Shown here: positions 6,096-9,721 of the stretch, piece after piece | How positions within the stretch are numbered: position 1 is the stretch's first letter | How the letters are laid out: each line of letters starts with the position of its first letter | Assembly: GCA_003165095.1 (NCBI GenBank) | Contig: PLSH01000065.1 | Coordinates: 1-9,721, forward strand | DNA from: Acidobacteriaceae bacterium | GTDB taxonomy: Bacteria; Acidobacteriota; Terriglobia; Terriglobales; Acidobacteriaceae | Direction: 5' to 3' | DNA length: 9,721 nucleotides | Notes under the pieces: generated by a model | Database searches by the model: none | Told to the model about the DNA's origin: nothing | Seen by the model: the letters and a program-made list of their open reading frames with translations, nothing else | Program-made: the position numbers and the translations under genes

Positions 6096-9000
6096 TCAGC
6101 TCTCGCGGCGAAACGGAAGACACCCAACCTGCAAGCCAGCCTGAACTTCGTTGGCTTCGTCAGCAGAAGCATCGCCATTTACGGCTGAAATCCATCGCTG
6201 ATGCGCCACGCCGATTTTGAATCGCTCGAATTCCTCGATGGCGCGTTCGAGAAGGCTGCGGCACGGGTCGATGCGATCATTGCCCGCGGCTGTTTCGATC
6301 GCCAGGGCTACCGTACACAGGGTTTTCGCACCCACTGTTCCTGCCGCTCCTTTGAGGGTGTGGGCCTGCAACCGAATGCCAGGGGCATCCGATTGGTCCA
6401 GGCGAACGCGCAACTGCTCCAGTTGCGAGGGAGCATCATCGAGAAACGCATTGACAGTCGCGCGAGCCAGCTTGCGGTCGTCCAACAGACGCCGCAGCAG
6501 GGAGTCAACATCGAAGACAGTTGCCTCAGTCTTCGCGGAGGGCTGATGGAGGGGCTGGGAAGTTTTTGCGGGGCTGGATGCGGAAATCCACCTGGCGAGG
6601 ACCTGGGCCAGCAGCGCAAGCTCAACGGGTTTGGCAAGGTAGTCATCCATCCCCTCGCCCAGGCAGCGTTCCCGGTCAGAGGTCATGGCGCTGGCGGTGA
6701 GGGCGACAATGGGAATGCGGGCTTGAATCGACTGACGGATGCGGCGGGTGGCTTCGTAACCATCCATCTCGGGCATCTGGCAGTCCATCAGGACCAGGTC
6801 GAAGCCTCCGCGCAGGACGGCTTCAACGGCCTTTGCTCCGTCGGCGACCGCGTGGCTTTTGTATCCCAGTTTTTCAAGTTGCGCCAAAATCAGTTCGCGG
6901 TTGGTGGAATTGTCTTCGGCCACCAGGATTGTCTCTCCATTTCCTGGCCGCGCAGGCCGCGCATGCGCATGCGCGAATTCGTTCTGCAGCGCGTTGTCAG
7001 GCCGAGGCGCGGTTTGGCGCTCTGCTGCGGCTTCGCACTCGAAGACTGCCGTGAACCAGAAGGACGAGCCCTGGCCTTCGCGGCTATTGACTCCAATGCT
7101 GCCGCCCATCATCTCCACAAGCTGTTTTGATATGGCGAGTCCGAGGCCGGTCCCGCCATACTTGCGAGTGGTGGAGGCGTCGGCCTGGACGAAGGGCGAG
7201 AACAGCACCGCAATCTGCTCCGCGCCGATTCCGATTCCGGTGTCGGTGACGGTGAAGCGAACGGTTGCGGCACATCCGCACAGGTTTTCGAGTTCCGCAT
7301 TCAGCGTGATCCCTCCCCGCGCAGTGAACTTGATGGCGTTGGCGGAGAGGTTGGTGAGCACCTGGCGCAGCCGATGGGCATCGCCGCGCAGGAGGCGCGG
7401 AATTTTGGATGAGACGCGCGAATAGATGACCAGCCCCTTGGCTTCGGCATGAACGCGCAGGGGCAGGACCAGTTCGTCGACGGTCTGGCCCAGGTCGAAG
7501 AGCAGGTTTTCGAGAGCGATTTTTCCAGCTTCGATTTTTGACAGGTCAAGGATGTCGTCGATGAGGGCCAGCAGGGTTCGCCCGCTGGTCTGCGCCACCT
7601 CGGCGAAGCGCCGTTGCTCCGGCGTGAGGCTGGTTTCGAGCAGCAGTTGATTCATGCCGATGACGCCATTCATGGGAGTGCGGATTTCGTGGCTCATGTT
7701 GGCCAGGAAGCGGCTCTTGGCGCGATTGGCGGCGTTGGCATCGAGGGCCAGCTCTTTGGCCCGCGCGGTGGTCTCCTGAAGTTGGAGATTGCTGTCGCGA
7801 AGCGCAATCTCGGCTCTGATGCGCTGGGTGATATTTCGCCCGATGCCCGCGACTCCCGTCACGTGGCCGTGGCGATCGAAGAGCGGCACCTTGGTGGTGA
7901 GCATGTAGCAAAGCTCGTCTGTCGCCGAGGCGCGGAATGTTTCTTCACGGTCGAACACGGGCAGGGTAGAGAGTATGACGCGCTGGTCTTCTTCACGGAA
8001 ACCGGCGGCGATCTCATGCGGATAAAAATCAAAATCGGTCTTTCCGAGCATGGCTTCAGGTTTTTCCGCTCCGGACAATTTTGCAAGCTCTGGATTGGCG
8101 ACTACAAACCTGCCTTCGGTGTCTTTCACAAACATCAAATCGGGAACGTTGTCGATGAAAGCGCGCAGCAATTTGCGCTCGCCATCGAGAATCGCATGTT
8201 CAGCGGAAAGCATTTCGTTGGCGGCTTCGGCATCCTCGCGAGCGCGAATCAATTCCTCCTGGTAGTGTTTCTGAGCAGTAAACTCCTCCGCGATTCCGGC
8301 CACGCGGATCATTTGCCCGGATGCGTCGCGGACGGGAAAGGCGCGATCGCGAATCCATTTCTCCTGCCCGTCCGAAGTGAGGATGCGGTACTCCGAGTCG
8401 ATGGCTTCACCCTGAGTCTGCCGGGCAAACATCGCATGAGCGTGGGCCTGGTCGTCAGGATGAACGGATTCGGTCCAGGACATGGGGCGCTGGTAGAGGC
8501 TTTCGCAGGTTCTGCCCCACACCTGTTCGTAGGCCGGGCTGACATAAAGTACTTCGTCGGCTGAAGGGCTCATCATCCAGAAGACCTCATGGATGTTTTC
8601 GGCGAGCTGGCGAAACTTTTCTTCGCTGATTTGCAGGGCCTGCTCGGCCTGCTTGCGCTCGGTGATGTCGGCGCTGGTGCCTACGAGGCCCAGAAACTCA
8701 CCCTGCGCTGAAAAGCGCGGCACCGCATGCGATTCAATCCAGCGCCAAACGCCGTCGGCGCGCCGGCCGCGCCACTCGGCATTGAATCTCGTATGCTCGT
8801 TCAACGTGCGCTCCAACGCTTGCAAGAACTGGGGCGCGTCGTCGGGGTGCACCAGCGAGCGCCACGCGTCAGGGTCGAGCTCTTCAGAGGTGATTCCGCA
8901 GAAATTCAGGTAAGTGCGGTTGGCGAATCGGATCCTGCCTTTTGCATCGCCCACCCAGATCGCGATCGGGCAACTGTCCGCCATCACGCGGAAGCGGTGT

Positions 9001-9721
9001 TCACTTTCAAGAAGGGTCTGCTGGGCTTGCTTGCGCTCGGTGATGTCTTCCACGTGGACCACATGCCACAACGGGACGCCGGCGGAGTCCGGTACCAACG
9101 CGATTTTTATGTGCACCCAAACAGTAGCTCCGCTACGGTGGACGTATCGTTTTTCCGCTTCCTTCCAACCGCCGAGATCTCTGGAAACCTCATCCCTTGT
9201 CTGTAAAGAGGATCCCAGATCGTCAGGGTGGGTCAGGTCGGACCACAGCTTGCCAAGCAGTTCCTGCGCGGTGTATCCCATCATCCGGCAGAAAGCCGCA
9301 TTCACCTGCATGTAGCGCCCATCCAACCCGGTGACGCAAACACCGGATGGTGCATTCTCGAAGACCGTGCGGAAGCGCTCTTCGCTCTCGCGCAGCGCTT
9401 CCTCGGCGCGCCTGCGCTCGGTGATGTCCGCGCTGAGGCCGATGTGCCCCATGTATTCGCCGGCCGGCGAAAGGCGCGGTTCGGCGTTGGTGCCCACGAG
9501 ACGCCATTCGCCATCGGCCCGGCGAATGCGCGATTCGGCACTGAAGGAAGCGTGCTCCCTTATCGCGCGGCGGAACGTATCGACGAAAGCCGGCGCATCG
9601 GCGGGATGAATAAGCTGGTGCCATTTGCCGCATTGCACCTGCTCGCAGGTCACGCCGCAGAATTCTCTGTATTCCCGGTTGATGAACCCAACTTCTCCGT
9701 CAACGCCGGTGACCCACAGCA
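6096..9721 (-). CDS. Hybrid sensor histidine kinase, multi-PAS / HisKA / HATPase / receiver / HPt, partial (N-terminus off window)
   Basis: The frame is open from the window edge to a TGA at 6096-6098: 1207 residues are visible and the true start lies beyond 9721. The GTG at 9653 is inside the first PAS domain, not a start. Counting from the edge: PAS A 1-102 (cut), PAS B 114-230, PAS C 241-357, PAS D 368-484, a charged helical linker, PAS E 517-633, HisKA 667-733 with MSHEIRTP and phospho-acceptor His677 (bases 7689-7691), HATPase 779-894 with N-box Asn794, DTGIGIG and GGTGLGLA, receiver 930-1044 with acidic pair Glu935-Asp936, phospho-acceptor Asp979 (6783-6785), Thr1008 and Lys1030, and HPt 1070-1167 with His1120 in AHTLKG (6360-6362). 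All key residues are present, so autophosphorylation and a His-Asp-His relay are expected, as in BarA- or ArcB-type kinases. No membrane segment is seen in the visible part, so it may be cytoplasmic, but the missing N-terminus could change that. There is no output domain; the partner regulator is not in the window. The signal is unknown. Confidence 0.95.
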   Translation of the reverse strand, partial: LWVTGVDGEVGFINREYREFCGVTCEQVQCGKWHQLIHPADAPAFVDTFRRAIREHASFSAESRIRRADGEWRLVGTNAEPRLSPAGEYMGHIGLSADITERRRAEEALRESEERFRTVFENAPSGVCVTGLDGRYMQVNAAFCRMMGYTAQELLGKLWSDLTHPDDLGSSLQTRDEVSRDLGGWKEAEKRYVHRSGATVWVHIKIALVPDSAGVPLWHVVHVEDITERKQAQQTLLESEHRFRVMADSCPIAIWVGDAKGRIRFANRTYLNFCGITSEELDPDAWRSLVHPDDAPQFLQALERTLNEHTRFNAEWRGRRADGVWRWIESHAVPRFSAQGEFLGLVGTSADITERKQAEQALQISEEKFRQLAENIHEVFWMMSPSADEVLYVSPAYEQVWGRTCESLYQRPMSWTESVHPDDQAHAHAMFARQTQGEAIDSEYRILTSDGQEKWIRDRAFPVRDASGQMIRVAGIAEEFTAQKHYQEELIRAREDAEAANEMLSAEHAILDGERKLLRAFIDNVPDLMFVKDTEGRFVVANPELAKLSGAEKPEAMLGKTDFDFYPHEIAAGFREEDQRVILSTLPVFDREETFRASATDELCYMLTTKVPLFDRHGHVTGVAGIGRNITQRIRAEIALRDSNLQLQETTARAKELALDANAANRAKSRFLANMSHEIRTPMNGVIGMNQLLLETSLTPEQRRFAEVAQTSGRTLLALIDDILDLSKIEAGKIALENLLFDLGQTVDELVLPLRVHAEAKGLVIYSRVSSKIPRLLRGDAHRLRQVLTNLSANAIKFTARGGITLNAELENLCGCAATVRFTVTDTGIGIGAEQIAVLFSPFVQADASTTRKYGGTGLGLAISKQLVEMMGGSIGVNSREGQGSSFWFTAVFECEAAAERQTAPRPDNALQNEFAHAHARPARPGNGETILVAEDNSTNRELILAQLEKLGYKSHAVADGAKAVEAVLRGGFDLVLMDCQMPEMDGYEATRRIRQSIQARIPIVALTASAMTSDRERCLGEGMDDYLAKPVELALLAQVLARWISASSPAKTSQPLHQPSAKTEATVFDVDSLLRRLLDDRKLARATVNAFLDDAPSQLEQLRVRLDQSDAPGIRLQAHTLKGAAGTVGAKTLCTVALAIETAAGNDRIDPCRSLLERAIEEFERFKIGVAHQRWISAVNGDASADEANEVQAGLQVGCLPFRRES
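8654..8669 (-). repeat. 16-bp repeat at PAS boundary (copy 1)
   Basis: The plus-strand sequence TGCGCTCGGTGATGTC occurs identically here, at 9032-9047 and at 9413-9428. On the coding strand it encodes the Asp-Ile-Thr-Glu-Arg motif that ends PAS C. The copies are 378 and 381 bp apart, which is the length of one PAS module. Confidence 0.85.
9032..9047 (-). repeat. 16-bp repeat at PAS boundary (copy 2)
   Basis: Identical to the copy at 8654-8669. It encodes the DITER motif that ends PAS B of the hybrid kinase. Confidence 0.85.
9413..9428 (-). repeat. 16-bp repeat at PAS boundary (copy 3)
   Basis: Identical to the copy at 8654-8669. It encodes the DITER motif that ends PAS A of the hybrid kinase. 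It falls in the same codon frame as the other two copies. Confidence 0.85.

Noticed and set aside
7614..8564. Plus-strand open frame of 316 codons inside the kinase region
   Set aside because: It is antisense to PAS D, PAS E and HisKA, which carry clear conserved residues on the minus strand.
9651..9653. GTG as the start of the hybrid kinase
   Set aside because: The frame stays open to the window edge with clear PAS sequence upstream (LWVTGVDGEVGFINREY), so this GTG is an internal valine codon.
1..9721. CRISPR arrays, tRNA or rRNA genes, insertion sequences, phage or defence genes
   Set aside because: No regularly spaced palindromic repeats, no cloverleaf sequence, and no transposase, integrase or nuclease motifs were seen on either strand.

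Overview
The window is high-GC (roughly 60%) bacterial chromosomal DNA that looks acidobacterial (Terriglobia-like). This rests on gene content, not on a marker gene. It carries a large Oar-like TonB-dependent outer-membrane protein with an N-terminal carboxypeptidase-regulatory-like domain, and a winged-helix / membrane-helix / PD40-propeller regulator. Both families are strongly expanded in soil Acidobacteria. Long spurious open frames opposite the real genes are frequent, as expected at this GC content.

Layout: (1) Bases 1-2372, minus strand: a TonB-dependent receptor-like protein, 790 residues visible, with its C-terminal barrel cut off by the window edge. (2) Bases 2373-2623: a 251-bp divergent intergenic region with repeated TTGAC sites and one inverted repeat. 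(3) Bases 2624-4804, plus strand: a 726-residue protein with an OmpR-type winged helix, one membrane helix and a large periplasmic PD40/TolB-like propeller. (4) Bases 4913-6040, plus strand: a 375-residue double-SIS sugar-phosphate isomerase. It matches the isomerase half of GlmS but has no glutaminase half, so glucosamine-6-phosphate deaminase (NagB-II/GlmD type) is a reasonable candidate function. (5) Bases 6041-6095: a short convergent gap with a possible intrinsic terminator. (6) Bases 6096-9721, minus strand: a large hybrid sensor kinase, five PAS modules visible (the first cut by the window edge), then HisKA, HATPase, receiver and HPt domains. Its N-terminus lies beyond the window.

How they may work together: the divergent receptor and membrane-anchored regulator are the most suggestive pair. 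The regulator has its DNA-binding domain in the cytoplasm and its propeller in the periplasm, and it faces an outer-membrane uptake gene across a shared regulatory region. CadC-like one-component control of the receptor is a natural hypothesis but is not proven by sequence. The SIS enzyme would feed amino-sugar carbon into glycolysis, or supply glucosamine-6-phosphate. The hybrid kinase has a complete His-Asp-His relay but no output domain, so its final response regulator must be elsewhere. No RNA gene, CRISPR array, insertion sequence or phage gene was recognised. The window is mostly ordinary in its parts. The points worth attention are the divergent pair and its operator-like repeats, and the glutaminase-less GlmS relative.
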